A stretch of DNA of 42,066 nucleotides from an uncultured Caldilineaceae bacterium (GTDB lineage: Bacteria; Chloroflexota; Anaerolineae; Caldilineales; Caldilineaceae): positions 1 through 42,066 of the forward strand of contig CATOTS010000047.1 of assembly GCA_951813625.1 (NCBI GenBank). Direction: 5' to 3'. Below are positions 25,052-33,476 of this stretch, piece by piece (position 1 is the first letter of the stretch; the number at the start of each line of letters is the position of its first letter). The notes below the pieces were generated by a model. That model did not search any database, had not been told where the DNA came from, and saw nothing but the letters and a program-made list of their open reading frames with translations. A program made the translations under genes and the position numbers.

Positions 25052-25366
25052 CTACCAATCCAATGGCTCAATAAAGACTTCAATCGTGCCGCCGCAGGCC
25101 AGGCCGACTTCCCAGGCGGTCTCATCCGCGATCCCGTAGGAGACCAGACGCGGCTTGCCGGTTGACAACACGTCCAGCGCTTCCTGTACCGCGGCGCTCT
25201 CGACGCAGCCGCCGCTCACCGAGCCGACCATCGCGCCGTCTTCAGATACCGCCAGCTTGGCGCCCAGAGGACGGGGCGCCGATCCGTAGACCTGCACGAC
25301 AGTCGCCAACGCGACACGCTTGCCCTCTCCCTGCCATTGGTTGATGTCGGTCAGTAGCTCTTTCAA
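25052..25366 (-). CDS. XdhC/CoxI N-terminal domain protein
   Basis: Small 104-residue protein equal to the XdhC_CoxI domain alone. VALATVVQVYGSAPRPLGAK and GSVSGGCVESAAVQEAL contain the conserved GSxPR and SGGCVE motifs, the latter thought to hold the molybdenum cofactor. ACGGTIEVFIEPL is the usual domain end. The start is TTG 25366 with GAGGG upstream. A 22-nt gap separates it from the Rossmann half downstream, so the pair forms a split XdhC. Confidence 0.88.
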   Translation of the reverse strand: MKELLTDINQWQGEGKRVALATVVQVYGSAPRPLGAKLAVSEDGAMVGSVSGGCVESAAVQEALDVLSTGKPRLVSYGIADETAWEVGLACGGTIEVFIEPLDW

Positions 25367-25399
25367 GGCGACCCTCTCTTGGTGTTGTTTCGCGTTCGC

Positions 25400-26587
25400 T
25401 TACGACTGAGCCTCCGCCAGGACATTCGCCAACTGCTCCAGACTGATCAGATTGTGGACCGGCAAGAAATCGTCGGTATGGGGCAGCGCGGCCTTTATCC
25501 CGCGTGTCAGTGGTTCGTAACTGGGCGAGCCGAGCAGTGGATTGAGCCAGATCAGCCTATGGCAACTGCGATGCAGACGGTCCATCTCCTGCTCCAGCAT
25601 CTGTGGGTCCCCTCTGTCCCAGCCATCGCTTATAACCAGGACGATCGCGCCCTGGCCGCAAACGCGGCGCGCCCAATCGAAATTGAACGTGCGTACCGCC
25701 TCGCCGATGCGCGTGCCCCCCGCCCAATCATCGACTGCGCCGGCAGTTCGCTCCAACGCCTTGTCGATGTCTCGCCGGCGCAGATGGCGCGTAATTCGCG
25801 TCAAACGCGTGCTGAACACGAAGGCCTCCACGCGGTCCAGCGCGTGCGTAATCGAGAAAAGAAACTGCAGTAGAACGCGACTGTAGCGATCCATCGACCC
25901 GCTGATGTCGGCCAGGGCGATGATCGGGCGCCGTTCGGTCTTTCTTCGGCGCCGCGCGAGCACCAGCGGTTCCCCACCGTAACGGACATTCTGGCGCATC
26001 GATCGCCGCAGATCCAACAGATCGCCGTTCGCCGCCGGTACGCGACGCCGCGTCTTTCGTTCAGCCGGCGACCACAGCAACTGCTGCATGAACTCCTTCA
26101 CCTGCTGCAATTCGTACTCGGTCATCGTGGCAAAGTCCCTGCTCCGCAGGGCCTCGGCGCTGCTGTAGGTATAGATCTTCTCGACGTGCGGCTCTTGCTC
26201 GAGGTACTGTCGGTCGTCCTTTTGCTCGCGGTTCGCCTGGACCAGCCGGTATTGTATCTCGCCCTGGGGTGTCTGCTGCAGCAGCTCACCCAGATTGAAG
26301 CGGGCAAGCTCCTGTCTTTCCCGGGCCCGCCAGAACAGATCGAAGGCCTCGTCGAACAGCTCCAGATGTTCCTGGCGGTTGACGAGAACGGCTCGCGCCG
26401 CGTCGCGCGCCTGCGCTCTCACCCGCAGGTCGATCTGCGTCAGCGCTTCCACAAGATCGAGAATCTGTGTTGGCGTCACCGGGATGTTCAGACCGCGCAG
26501 GAGACGGGCGAACAGCAGCAGATTTTGAAGGAAATTCCCGCCTGTGGCCGTGGTCGGCGGCGGGTGAACTGTGGAGTGCACCTGCAC
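25400..26587 (-). CDS. coxE: CoxE-like VWA domain protein
   Basis: Partner of the MoxR ATPase in maturation of CO-dehydrogenase-type enzymes; in carboxidotrophs the pair helps build the copper-molybdenum site. The C-terminal half is a von Willebrand A domain with the MIDAS motif DISGSM at residues 227-232, followed by VEAFVFSTRLTRITRHL, DWAGGTRIGEAVRTF and IVLVISDGWDRGD. The N-terminal half is helical and charged. GTG 26587 overlaps the coxD stop by one base, so translation is coupled. The length of 395 residues is normal for CoxE. Confidence 0.92.
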   Translation of the reverse strand: MQVHSTVHPPPTTATGGNFLQNLLLFARLLRGLNIPVTPTQILDLVEALTQIDLRVRAQARDAARAVLVNRQEHLELFDEAFDLFWRARERQELARFNLGELLQQTPQGEIQYRLVQANREQKDDRQYLEQEPHVEKIYTYSSAEALRSRDFATMTEYELQQVKEFMQQLLWSPAERKTRRRVPAANGDLLDLRRSMRQNVRYGGEPLVLARRRRKTERRPIIALADISGSMDRYSRVLLQFLFSITHALDRVEAFVFSTRLTRITRHLRRRDIDKALERTAGAVDDWAGGTRIGEAVRTFNFDWARRVCGQGAIVLVISDGWDRGDPQMLEQEMDRLHRSCHRLIWLNPLLGSPSYEPLTRGIKAALPHTDDFLPVHNLISLEQLANVLAEAQS

Positions 26588-27543
26588 TACTCTGCTACCG
26601 CCGCAGACTTGCGCAGAACTTGAACGATCTCGCGGACAGTCTGCCCCTGAACCTTCTCGATATCGTCACGGTACTTGAGGAGAACGCCCAGCGTTTCATC
26701 TACTACGTTTTCGGTGAGCTCCTCCTGGTCCAGCGCGGTGAGGGCGCTCATCCAGTCCAGCGTTTCGGCGACGCCGGGAAACTTGTACAGTTCTCCGCGG
26801 CGCAACTCCTGGACAAAGCCGACCACCTCGCGCGATAGCCTCTCCGACGCGTCCGGCACTTTGGCACGCAGAATCTCATACTCCTTCTCAAAGCCGGGAT
26901 AGTCGATCCAGTGGTAGAGACAGCGCCGCTTCAACGCGTCGTGAATCTCGCGCGTCCGGTTGGATGTTATCACCACAACCGGCGGCACCGCGGCCCTGAT
27001 TGTGCCGATCTCCGGGACCGTGATCTGGAAGTCGCTCAACACCTCGAGCAGGAAGGCTTCGAACTCCTCATCCGCGCGGTCCAACTCATCGATCAGCAGG
27101 ATAGGCGCCTTGCCATTCTGCTGCCCGCGGCTGTCTATCGCCTGCAGCAGCGGCCTGCGCAGCAAAAAAGTGTCGCTGAACAGGTCCTGGATTGCAGACT
27201 GCTGCGTTTCCCCGTCGGACGGCGCATCCGCCGGCGCGCGGGAATCGGCAACCTGGCCGGTCGCCTCCATCAGTCGGATTTGCAGCATCTGGCGGGCGTA
27301 GTTCCACTCGTACACCGCGGTGCTGACGTCCAGGCCCTCGTAACACTGGAGGCGAATCAGCCGCGTGTCTAGCATCTGCGACAGGATCTTCGCTACCTCG
27401 GTCTTGCCGACTCCCGCCTCCCCTTCCAGGAAGAGAGGACGATTCAGCCTGAGCGCAAGGAAGATCGATGTCGCCAGGCTGTGGTCGGCGATGTAGGCCT
27501 TGGTGCGTAGGGCTTCGGCGACCGATTCGACGGAGGGCAGCAT
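26587..27543 (-). CDS. coxD: MoxR-type AAA ATPase, CoxD-like
   Basis: Chaperone ATPase of 318 residues. Walker A GEAGVGKT is at residues 41-48, Walker B LLIDELDRAD at 149-158, and sensor 1 is VVVITSNRTRE. The second half, with RRCLYHWIDYPGFEKEYEIL, is typical of CoxD-like MoxR proteins. The sequence between Walker A and B has an Ala/Asp/Ser-rich insertion (about residues 98-118). It pairs with the VWA protein encoded next, as MoxR/VWA couples usually do, and is inferred to remodel or activate the molybdenum enzyme encoded upstream. Confidence 0.93.
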   Translation of the reverse strand: MLPSVESVAEALRTKAYIADHSLATSIFLALRLNRPLFLEGEAGVGKTEVAKILSQMLDTRLIRLQCYEGLDVSTAVYEWNYARQMLQIRLMEATGQVADSRAPADAPSDGETQQSAIQDLFSDTFLLRRPLLQAIDSRGQQNGKAPILLIDELDRADEEFEAFLLEVLSDFQITVPEIGTIRAAVPPVVVITSNRTREIHDALKRRCLYHWIDYPGFEKEYEILRAKVPDASERLSREVVGFVQELRRGELYKFPGVAETLDWMSALTALDQEELTENVVDETLGVLLKYRDDIEKVQGQTVREIVQVLRKSAAVAE

Positions 27544-27548
27544 AGTAG

Positions 27549-28085
27549 CTAGTGAAAACCTGTGAGAGTTGGTGATTGCAGCCAGGCGGACGCTTCCTTC
27601 GGGCTGTCAAATCGATTAACTTTCAGGTGCTTGATCTCGCTGCTGGCAAGAAGCGCCGCATACTTGCCGCGATGGCGGCGAAAACTGGTGAAAGCATACC
27701 AGACGATGCTGTTGCCTCCGAAAACGGCGCGCAGCGATTCGCGATTTCCGTTCCACAACTCCTGCTGGCTGATCAGGCGGCGGAGCGTGCGCAACGAGAC
27801 GCGCCACATGATGGTAAACAGGCCGTAGTCCAGCCACACAACATGGGTGGCCCTGGGCCAAACGATGTCGCGGCTCTGGCTGTAGTTGCCGTCCACGACC
27901 CAGGCTTCGTCGGCGGTAGCCGCCTGCACGCGCTCCCTAAACACTGTTCCAGGAGCTGGCTGCCAGTTTGCTTCCCAGTACAGCGCGTCCAGTTCGATAT
28001 GCGGCAGGTCGAACCGCAAGGCAATCTGGCGCGCTAACGCAGTCTTGCCGCAGCCGCTGACGCCGATCACGACAAGACGAAACAT
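27549..28085 (-). CDS. Small P-loop kinase (adenylate-kinase-like AAA protein)
   Basis: A 178-residue nucleotide-binding protein. The Walker A motif VIGVSGCGKTALARQIA covers residues 6-22, followed by LPHIELDALYWEANWQ, the characteristic second motif of this adenylate-kinase-related group (often annotated as topology modulation protein). WVVDGNYSQSRDIVWPRATH and VVWLDYGLFTIMWR complete the pattern. The substrate is unknown. It lies between coxM and coxD, 5 nt before coxD, but it is separated from coxM by a strong hairpin. It is not a standard member of cox clusters and may simply be a passenger. Confidence 0.85.
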   Translation of the reverse strand: MFRLVVIGVSGCGKTALARQIALRFDLPHIELDALYWEANWQPAPGTVFRERVQAATADEAWVVDGNYSQSRDIVWPRATHVVWLDYGLFTIMWRVSLRTLRRLISQQELWNGNRESLRAVFGGNSIVWYAFTSFRRHRGKYAALLASSEIKHLKVNRFDSPKEASAWLQSPTLTGFH

Positions 28086-28103
28086 CTGTGGATATTGGTA
28101 TTC

Positions 28104-28150
28104 GGCTCGCGGATTGTAACGAATATGTGCCGAGCTACAATCCGCGAGCC
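28104..28150 (-). terminator. Perfect 15-bp inverted repeat after coxM
   Basis: GGCTCGCGGATTGTA (28104-28118) is the exact reverse complement of TACAATCCGCGAGCC (28136-28150), with a 17-nt spacer. On the minus strand it begins 8 nt after the coxM stop and ends 18 nt before the kinase start. There is no T tract. It could be a terminator or attenuator that separates the structural genes coxGSLM from the maturation genes, or an RNA-processing or stabilising element. Confidence 0.6.
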
Positions 28151-28158
28151 GTTGCCGT

Positions 28159-29019
28159 TTATGCTCTGTCTCTGGCCGTGCGCAGGGCGCTCGCGCCCAT
28201 CACCTTGGCCAGTTCCTGGCGATAGCCGGCCGAGGCGAACATATCGCCCGTCGCATCGGGGATCGAAAGGTTGTCGTTGACCGCGCTCTCGATCGCCCCG
28301 TCACTCAGGTCCGAACCGGCCAGGCTTGCGCCCACGGCCGACGCGTCCACCGCGGTCGAGGAGACGCCGTTGAAGCAGAGACGCGCGCTGGCGCAGCTGC
28401 CATCGGCGTTGCGCGTCACGACCGCAGCCGCGCCGCACAAGGCGTAGCCGGACGCCGGGTGCTCCCACTTGGCGTAGGCCGAGCCCGTTCCTGCCCCCGC
28501 CGCCGGGATCTCCACTTCGGTAAGGATTTCGTCCGCTTGCAGCGCGGTCATCATCAGATCGACGAAGAAGCTGGTCGCGCTGATTGAGCGGCTGCCGCCG
28601 GTGCCGGTTACATGGAGTGTCGCGCCCAAGGCAAGCGCCGCGGCCGGCAGGTCCGACGCCGGGTCCGCATGGGAGAGATTGCCGCCAATCGTGCCGCGAT
28701 AGCGTACCTGGCGGTCACCGATCTGTCCGGCAGCTTCAGCCAGGAGCGGAGCCGCTTCCTGTACGGTGCTCGAATTGGCAATCTCGTCGTAGGTGACGCA
28801 AGCGCCGATGCGCAGGCTGCCGTTGGACCGGCTGATGCCCTGCAAGGCGTCGATACGCCCGATGTCGACCAGCGCCGACGGGGTTGCCAGGCGCAACTTC
28901 ATCACGGGAATCAGGCTGTGACCGCCCGCCAGCACCTTGGCGTCGGGGTTGGCCGAGAGTATCTGAACTGCCTCCTGCACGGAGGACGGTCGGTGGTAAT
29001 CGAATTTGGATGGGTACAT
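28159..29019 (-). CDS. coxM: CO-dehydrogenase-like FAD-binding medium subunit
   Basis: Medium subunit of a molybdenum hydroxylase, 286 residues. It carries FAD and passes electrons from the iron-sulfur subunit to the acceptor. AKVLAGGHSLIPVMKLRLAT holds the first FAD loop (AGGHS), and RYRGTIGGNLSHADPASDLP holds the second (TIGGN), both standard for CoxM. The C-terminal CO_deh_flav_C domain follows. ATG 29019 is preceded by GGAG at 7-nt spacing and is preferred over a GTG two codons upstream. It lies 95 nt behind coxL. Confidence 0.93.
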   Translation of the reverse strand: MYPSKFDYHRPSSVQEAVQILSANPDAKVLAGGHSLIPVMKLRLATPSALVDIGRIDALQGISRSNGSLRIGACVTYDEIANSSTVQEAAPLLAEAAGQIGDRQVRYRGTIGGNLSHADPASDLPAAALALGATLHVTGTGGSRSISATSFFVDLMMTALQADEILTEVEIPAAGAGTGSAYAKWEHPASGYALCGAAAVVTRNADGSCASARLCFNGVSSTAVDASAVGASLAGSDLSDGAIESAVNDNLSIPDATGDMFASAGYRQELAKVMGASALRTARDRA

Positions 29020-29063
29020 TCTCACTCTCCAGTTTTGAGTTTTTAGTTCTTAGTTTTCAGCAA

Positions 29064-29078
29064 CTGCCCTGCGGGCAG
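29064..29078 (-). terminator. Small GC-rich hairpin between coxL and coxM
   Basis: CTGCCC (29064-29069) and GGGCAG (29073-29078) form a 6-bp stem with a 3-nt loop, 36 nt past the coxL stop on the minus strand. No T tract follows, so it is more likely an intercistronic mRNA element than a terminator. Confidence 0.3.
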
Positions 29079-29113
29079 GGATTCACCAAAAACCGAAAAC
29101 CAGAAACCAGATA

Positions 29114-31474
29114 CTAGCCGTTAATCGCGTTCCAGACCTTCTCCGACGTCACCGGCATATCGATGTGTGCAATACCGAATGGCGCCAGTGCGTCTACCAC
29201 CGCATTGACGACCGCTGCAGGCGACGCAATAGTGCCCGCTTCGCCCACACCCTTGACGCCCAGTGGATTGTGCGGGCAGGGTGTCACCGTGCGGTCCGTT
29301 TCGAAGGAGGGCAGGAAGTGGGCCTTCGGCACTGCGTAGTCCAACATTGTGCCGCTGAGCAGGTTGGCGCCTTCGTCGTAGACGGCCGTTTCAAACAAGG
29401 ACTGTCCCACGCCCTGCGCGATTCCACCGTGTACCTGTCCATCCACAATCATCGGGTTGATCACGTTGCCCACATCGTCTACCGCCAGGTAGCGTTGCAA
29501 CTCGACGTGACCCGTACTGGCGCAGACTTCGACGATAGCGATGTGCGTGCCGAACGGGAAGACGAAGTTGGCCGGGTCGTAGAAGCTGGTTGCCTCCAGC
29601 GCCGGCTCGATTCCCTTGGGCAGATTGTGGGCCAGATAGGCCTGCAATGCCACGTCGGGAAGCGACTGCGCCTGGTCGGGCGAGCCTTTGACAAAGAAGT
29701 TCCCGTCTTCGAATTCCAGGTCTTCCTCGGCGGCCTCCAGCAGATGCGCGGCAATCGTGCGCGCCTTGTCGACGACCTTCTCTGCGGCTGACGCGATGGC
29801 GCTGCCGCCGGTCGCGGCGCTGCGGCTGCCGTAGGTGCCCCATCCATGCGGCATGACGCCCGAGTCACCCTCGATTACGTCGATATCTTCGTAGGGTACG
29901 CCCAGGGCGCTGGCGACGATCTGCGCGAAGGTCGTTTCGTGGCCCTGACCGTGTCCGGAGCAGCCGCTGTAAACCGTCACCTTGCCGGTCGCGTGGACGC
30001 GCACCACTGCGCTCTCCCACTGGCCGGCCTGCGCGCCGAGCGAGCCGACCACGGCCGACGGCGCCAGACCACAGGCTTCGATGTAGGTGGAGAGGCCGAT
30101 ACCCAGGTATTTGCCGTCGCTCCTGGCAGCGGCCTGGTCGCGGCGAAAGTCGTCGTAGCCGATCGCGGCCAGCGCCTTGTCCAGAGCGCCTTCGTAATTG
30201 CCGCTGTCGTACTCGAGCGCGACCTGCGTCGGGTAGGGGAAGTTGTCGGGCGATACGAAGTTCCGGCGCCGGATCTCTGCCGGGTCGATGCCGGAGACGC
30301 GCGCGGCCTCATCGACGATCCGCTCGACGACGAAAGTCGCTTCAGGCCGACCGGCGCCGCGATAGGCGTCAACCGGAGTGGTATGCGTGAAGACGCCGTA
30401 CACATGGCAGTGGATTGCGGGCAGGTCGTACTCGCCGGACATCAACGTGCCGTAGAGATAGGTTGGCACTGCCGGCGCAAAGGTCGAGAGATAGGCCCCC
30501 ATTGCCGCGTACGTGTCTACCCTGAGGCCGAGGAACTTCCCGTCGGCGTCCACCGCCATTTCGGCGTGCGTCACATGGTCGCGGCCATGAGCATCGGTAA
30601 TGTAGGTCTCGGTGCGCGTTGCCGTCCACTTCACGGGACGCCCGACCTGCATCGAGGCCCAGGCCGTGATCGCTTCATCGGGATAGTGATGAATCTTGCT
30701 GCCGAACCCTCCGCCGACCTCGGGGGCGATCACCCTGATCTTGTGCTCCGGCAGGCCCAGGGAGGCCAGGCTCATGAGCAGGCGGTGGATGTGGGGGTTC
30801 TGGGTTGTCATGTAGAGTGTCAGCTCGCCGGTGATGCTGTTGTAGTCGGCCAGCGCGGCACGCGGTTCCATCGCGTTCGGAATCAGTCGGTTGTTGACGA
30901 TGTCGAGGCTGGCGACATGGGCGGCCCCGGCAAAGGCGGCGTCGGTCTTCTCTTTGTCGCCGATTTCCCAGTCGAAGGCGATGTTATTGGGCGCCATATC
31001 ATGCACGAGCGGCGCGCCGTCCGCAGTCGCCTTCTTCGGGTCGGCGATCCCGTCGAGCGCTTCGTAGTCGACCCAGATCAGTTCGAGCGCGTCGTGCGCG
31101 GTGTACTGGTCCTCGGCAACCACTATGGCCACGCCGTCGCCCACGTGGCGGGCCGTGTCTTTGGCCAGCATTGTATGGTCGGGGATTTTCATGTCGGGAA
31201 GCAGCCAGCCGACAGGGATCGCGCCCGGCGTACCGCTCTCTTCGATATCCGCGGCCGTATAAACGCCGATCACGCCGTCCAACGCCTCGGCCTCGCTGCT
31301 GTCGATGCTGTTTATCTTTGCGTGCGCGTACGGGCTGCGCAGAATCGTGCAGTAGACCGTGCCCGGCAACTGCAAATCATCCGTGTATTTGGCATGCCCT
31401 GTGATCAGCTCGGGATCCTCTCGCCGGCGGATCGAGCTGCCGAAGACCCCCGCGCCATTGGATTCACCTGCCAT
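29114..31474 (-). CDS. coxL: Form II CO-dehydrogenase-like molybdenum-binding large subunit
   Basis: Catalytic subunit of a xanthine-oxidase-family molybdoenzyme, 786 residues, full length. The N-terminus GSSIRRREDPELITGHAKYT is the usual start. TTQNPH and PEVGGGFGSKIHHYPDEAI bind the cofactor. The active-site loop is AYRGAGRPEAT (residues 370-380), the form II signature; true CO-oxidising form I enzymes have a Cys in a VAYRCSFR-type loop. GCSGHGQGHETTFAQI and GVKGVGEAGT near the end (catalytic Glu) are present. It therefore looks like an active hydroxylase, but its substrate is probably an aldehyde or heterocycle rather than CO. AAGGAGG precedes ATG 31474. It lies 15 nt behind coxS. Confidence 0.94.
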   Translation of the reverse strand: MAGESNGAGVFGSSIRRREDPELITGHAKYTDDLQLPGTVYCTILRSPYAHAKINSIDSSEAEALDGVIGVYTAADIEESGTPGAIPVGWLLPDMKIPDHTMLAKDTARHVGDGVAIVVAEDQYTAHDALELIWVDYEALDGIADPKKATADGAPLVHDMAPNNIAFDWEIGDKEKTDAAFAGAAHVASLDIVNNRLIPNAMEPRAALADYNSITGELTLYMTTQNPHIHRLLMSLASLGLPEHKIRVIAPEVGGGFGSKIHHYPDEAITAWASMQVGRPVKWTATRTETYITDAHGRDHVTHAEMAVDADGKFLGLRVDTYAAMGAYLSTFAPAVPTYLYGTLMSGEYDLPAIHCHVYGVFTHTTPVDAYRGAGRPEATFVVERIVDEAARVSGIDPAEIRRRNFVSPDNFPYPTQVALEYDSGNYEGALDKALAAIGYDDFRRDQAAARSDGKYLGIGLSTYIEACGLAPSAVVGSLGAQAGQWESAVVRVHATGKVTVYSGCSGHGQGHETTFAQIVASALGVPYEDIDVIEGDSGVMPHGWGTYGSRSAATGGSAIASAAEKVVDKARTIAAHLLEAAEEDLEFEDGNFFVKGSPDQAQSLPDVALQAYLAHNLPKGIEPALEATSFYDPANFVFPFGTHIAIVEVCASTGHVELQRYLAVDDVGNVINPMIVDGQVHGGIAQGVGQSLFETAVYDEGANLLSGTMLDYAVPKAHFLPSFETDRTVTPCPHNPLGVKGVGEAGTIASPAAVVNAVVDALAPFGIAHIDMPVTSEKVWNAING

Positions 31475-31489
31475 ATTTCAATTCCTCCT

Positions 31490-31957
31490 TTAGCCGTTCA
31501 TGGTCTCGGCGGCATCCTGCACCGCGCGCACAATGTTGTGATAACCGGTACAGCGGCACAGATTTCCTTCCAGCCCGTGGCGGATCTCGTCTTCGCTCGG
31601 CTGGGGATTCGTGCTCAGCAGGTCAACGCAGGAGATAATCATACCGGGTGTGCAGAAACCACACTGCAGGCCGTGGTTGTCCCAGAAGGCCTGCTGCACT
31701 GGATGGTAATCCCCATTGGCCAGACCCTCGATCGTTGTGACCGCGCTTCCGTCGGCCTGGACTGCGAGCACCGTGCAGGACTTGACAGCCTTTCCGTCCA
31801 GCAGGATTGTACAAGAGCCGCACTGGCTTGTGTCACAGCCGATCTTTGTGCCCGTCAGCCCCGCATTCTCGCGCAGAAAATGCGCAAGAAGCAGCCGGGG
31901 CTCAACTTCGTCGCTGACGCTGGCGCCGTTGACCTCCAATTCGATGGATATACCCAT
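31490..31957 (-). CDS. coxS: CO-dehydrogenase-like 2Fe-2S small subunit
   Basis: Electron-transfer subunit of 155 residues. The plant-type ferredoxin cluster is held by Cys41, 46, 49 and 61 (GCDTSQCGSCTILLDGK), and the helical cluster by Cys99, 102, 134 and 136 (QCGFCTPGM and LCRCTGYHNIV). Both sets are complete. A strong GAGGAGGAAG ribosome site precedes ATG 31957. It is the second gene of the operon, between coxG and coxL. Confidence 0.95.
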   Translation of the reverse strand: MGISIELEVNGASVSDEVEPRLLLAHFLRENAGLTGTKIGCDTSQCGSCTILLDGKAVKSCTVLAVQADGSAVTTIEGLANGDYHPVQQAFWDNHGLQCGFCTPGMIISCVDLLSTNPQPSEDEIRHGLEGNLCRCTGYHNIVRAVQDAAETMNG

Positions 31958-32013
31958 AGAGCTTCCTCCTCGGTTGGAACTTCGATGGTCCTGTAAGCTG
32001 ATGATTCAGTTGG

Positions 32014-32748
32014 CTATTTGGCTCTGCCGAAAAGTTGACGCCACATCCACACGATCGCGGCGAAACCAGCCAGAACATAGAGTACCTTGCGACTGTTCGG
32101 GTTGTTCTTAAACTCCTGGGCAAGGTCGGTTGCTACGTCTTTGGCCACGTTGATTCCGACTTCCATAGTCGACGGCGCGGCCACGTCGGGTGGGGGCGGC
32201 GGATCAGGCGGGCGCGGTGGGTCGGGCGGGGGCGGACCGGAGGCTGCTGCGGTGCCGTTCGAAGGCGAAGGCGCCGCGCTCTCCGCAGGCTCAGGCGCCG
32301 GCGGCTGCAGGCGTGACGCGATGATATTTTCCAGCGATTGCAACCCCTGGCGAGTCAGCGAGCGCGCAGTGCTGTCGACCAGGCGCTGCCCCACGCTTGC
32401 GATGCGCCCGCTCAGCTGCGCGTCGCCATCGTAATGCAGCGTTGTAGGCGCGTCTCCCTCCAGGCGCAGCGCTCCCACGCCTTTGACATATCCGGGCCTT
32501 CCCTGGCCGGCAAGCTCCATGCGGTAACTGTTGGGTGGGTCGAGGTCTTTGAGATTAACTGTCCCGTTGAAGCTGCCCTGAACCGGCCCGACGCGGATAC
32601 TGATCTCGCCCTTGAACTCGTTTTCCCCGGACCTGTCCAGCTGCTTGCAACCGGGCAGAATTCGCGAGAGCACATCGGGATCCAAAAGCGCCTCCCAAAC
32701 GGCTTCTTTGGGTGCGTCGAATTCGTGGGAACCTGCCAGTTTTACCAT
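32014..32748 (-). CDS. coxG: CoxG-like SRPBCC protein with Pro-rich linker and C-terminal membrane anchor
   Basis: The first 150 residues are a CoxG domain (AGSHEFDAPKEAVWEALLDP, ILPGCKQL, FKGEISIRVGPVQGSF, ARSLTRQGLQSLENI). In CO-oxidising bacteria CoxG recruits the enzyme to the membrane. A long Pro/Ala/Ser linker follows (about residues 149-190, with runs such as PPPPDPPRPPDPPPPPD). A hydrophobic helix (VLYVLAGFAAIVWMW) with basic flanks ends the protein, giving an obvious anchor. At 244 residues it is somewhat long for the family because of the linker. It is the first gene of the 13.5-kb cluster, 128 nt behind a good promoter candidate. Confidence 0.9.
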   Translation of the reverse strand: MVKLAGSHEFDAPKEAVWEALLDPDVLSRILPGCKQLDRSGENEFKGEISIRVGPVQGSFNGTVNLKDLDPPNSYRMELAGQGRPGYVKGVGALRLEGDAPTTLHYDGDAQLSGRIASVGQRLVDSTARSLTRQGLQSLENIIASRLQPPAPEPAESAAPSPSNGTAAASGPPPPDPPRPPDPPPPPDVAAPSTMEVGINVAKDVATDLAQEFKNNPNSRKVLYVLAGFAAIVWMWRQLFGRAK

Positions 32749-32882
32749 TTAAGGCGCTCTCTTTGCCTGGTGTCTTCGGACGAACGGCGGCTCGGTGATG
32801 GAATGCCGCCGGGCACGCCGCCAAACCGGTCTAGGGCTTGGCAATGGGGTCGAAAAAATCCGTGCCTCACATGATTCACCGG

Positions 32883-32911
32883 ATTATAGCTTACCGCCAA
32901 ACTATGGGCAA
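32883..32911 (-). promoter_or_regulatory. Candidate sigma-70 promoter for the cox-glc cluster
   Basis: On the minus strand TTGCCC (32911-32906) and a perfect TATAAT (32888-32883) are 17 bases apart. Transcription would start near 32876, about 128 nt before the coxG start. That leaves a long leader whose folding was not worked out here. It is the best-looking promoter in the window. Confidence 0.5.
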
Positions 32912-33166
32912 ACAGCGTCGACAGGGGGCGCGGCGCGCGCGGGCGTCGCAGGTCCTGGGATGCAGGGCGCCGCCGGGCGCACAAAACGCACATTGTGGCG
33001 TTCGTTCGATCTGGCGATCGGTGGCCGGGACGCCGCCATTCCAGGCTCTCAAGAGGGGCTATGGGGCTGCCGGAGGCTGGCGATGCGGACAATGGGGAGG
33101 CGTGCGGTGGGCGCCCCCTTCACAGAGCGGGTCGGCGCGAAGACGGATTCAAAATTAAATAATATT
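32912..33166. other. Spacer between the cox promoter and MITE copy 2
   Basis: Several overlapping frames of 60-170 codons exist on both strands, but none has a recognisable domain and all overlap each other. I see no gene here. The right end turns AT-rich (about 33150-33166), which is where the MITE inserted. Confidence 0.5.
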
Positions 33167-33476
33167 TTAACTACACAGCAACATACATCGTCTATCTTGA
33201 CCAGTGCTTCATCCCCGTCGGCATTCAGATTGTCTGATTGCGTATTCGGTTGGCCGCCACCACGTTGGTTGACCCGCACTGCAGGAATGACGCCGTACCG
33301 TCGGTGAGCGCTGGTTTTGGAGGGGGGCGTTGCGGGGGGAGTCCCCCCGCACAAGGGAGGGCCGCAGGCCCGACCGTCCAAAAAGCGAGAGGAGAGAGTA
33401 AAGCGGAGTGAGGAGAGGGCAAACACCTTCGCTCGCCTCATTCAGGGTCGCAAACTGATTCCGGCTGAGTGGTTAT
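33167..33476 (+). mobile_element. MITE copy 2 (310 bp)
   Basis: It has the same layout and orientation as copy 1. The left end is TTAACTACACAGC and the right end is GCTGAGTGGTTAT. Both sides carry the 8-bp direct repeat ATAATATT (33159-33166 and 33477-33484), so the boundaries agree with copy 1. The outer arms differ from copy 1 at roughly one base in six by eye, while the core hairpin block (about 33314-33382) is nearly identical. It lies 209 nt upstream of an enolase-superfamily gene. Small frames inside it are not shared intact between copies and are not called. Confidence 0.9.

Noticed and set aside
29114..31474. Calling the operon a true aerobic CO dehydrogenase
   Set aside because: The active-site loop is AYRGAGR (form II). 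The Cys-containing form I loop needed for the copper-molybdenum CO site is absent.
29846..31996. A 716-codon plus-strand frame opposite coxL and coxS
   Set aside because: Long antisense frames are common in GC-rich genes. The minus strand carries all CoxL and CoxS motifs, while this frame carries none.
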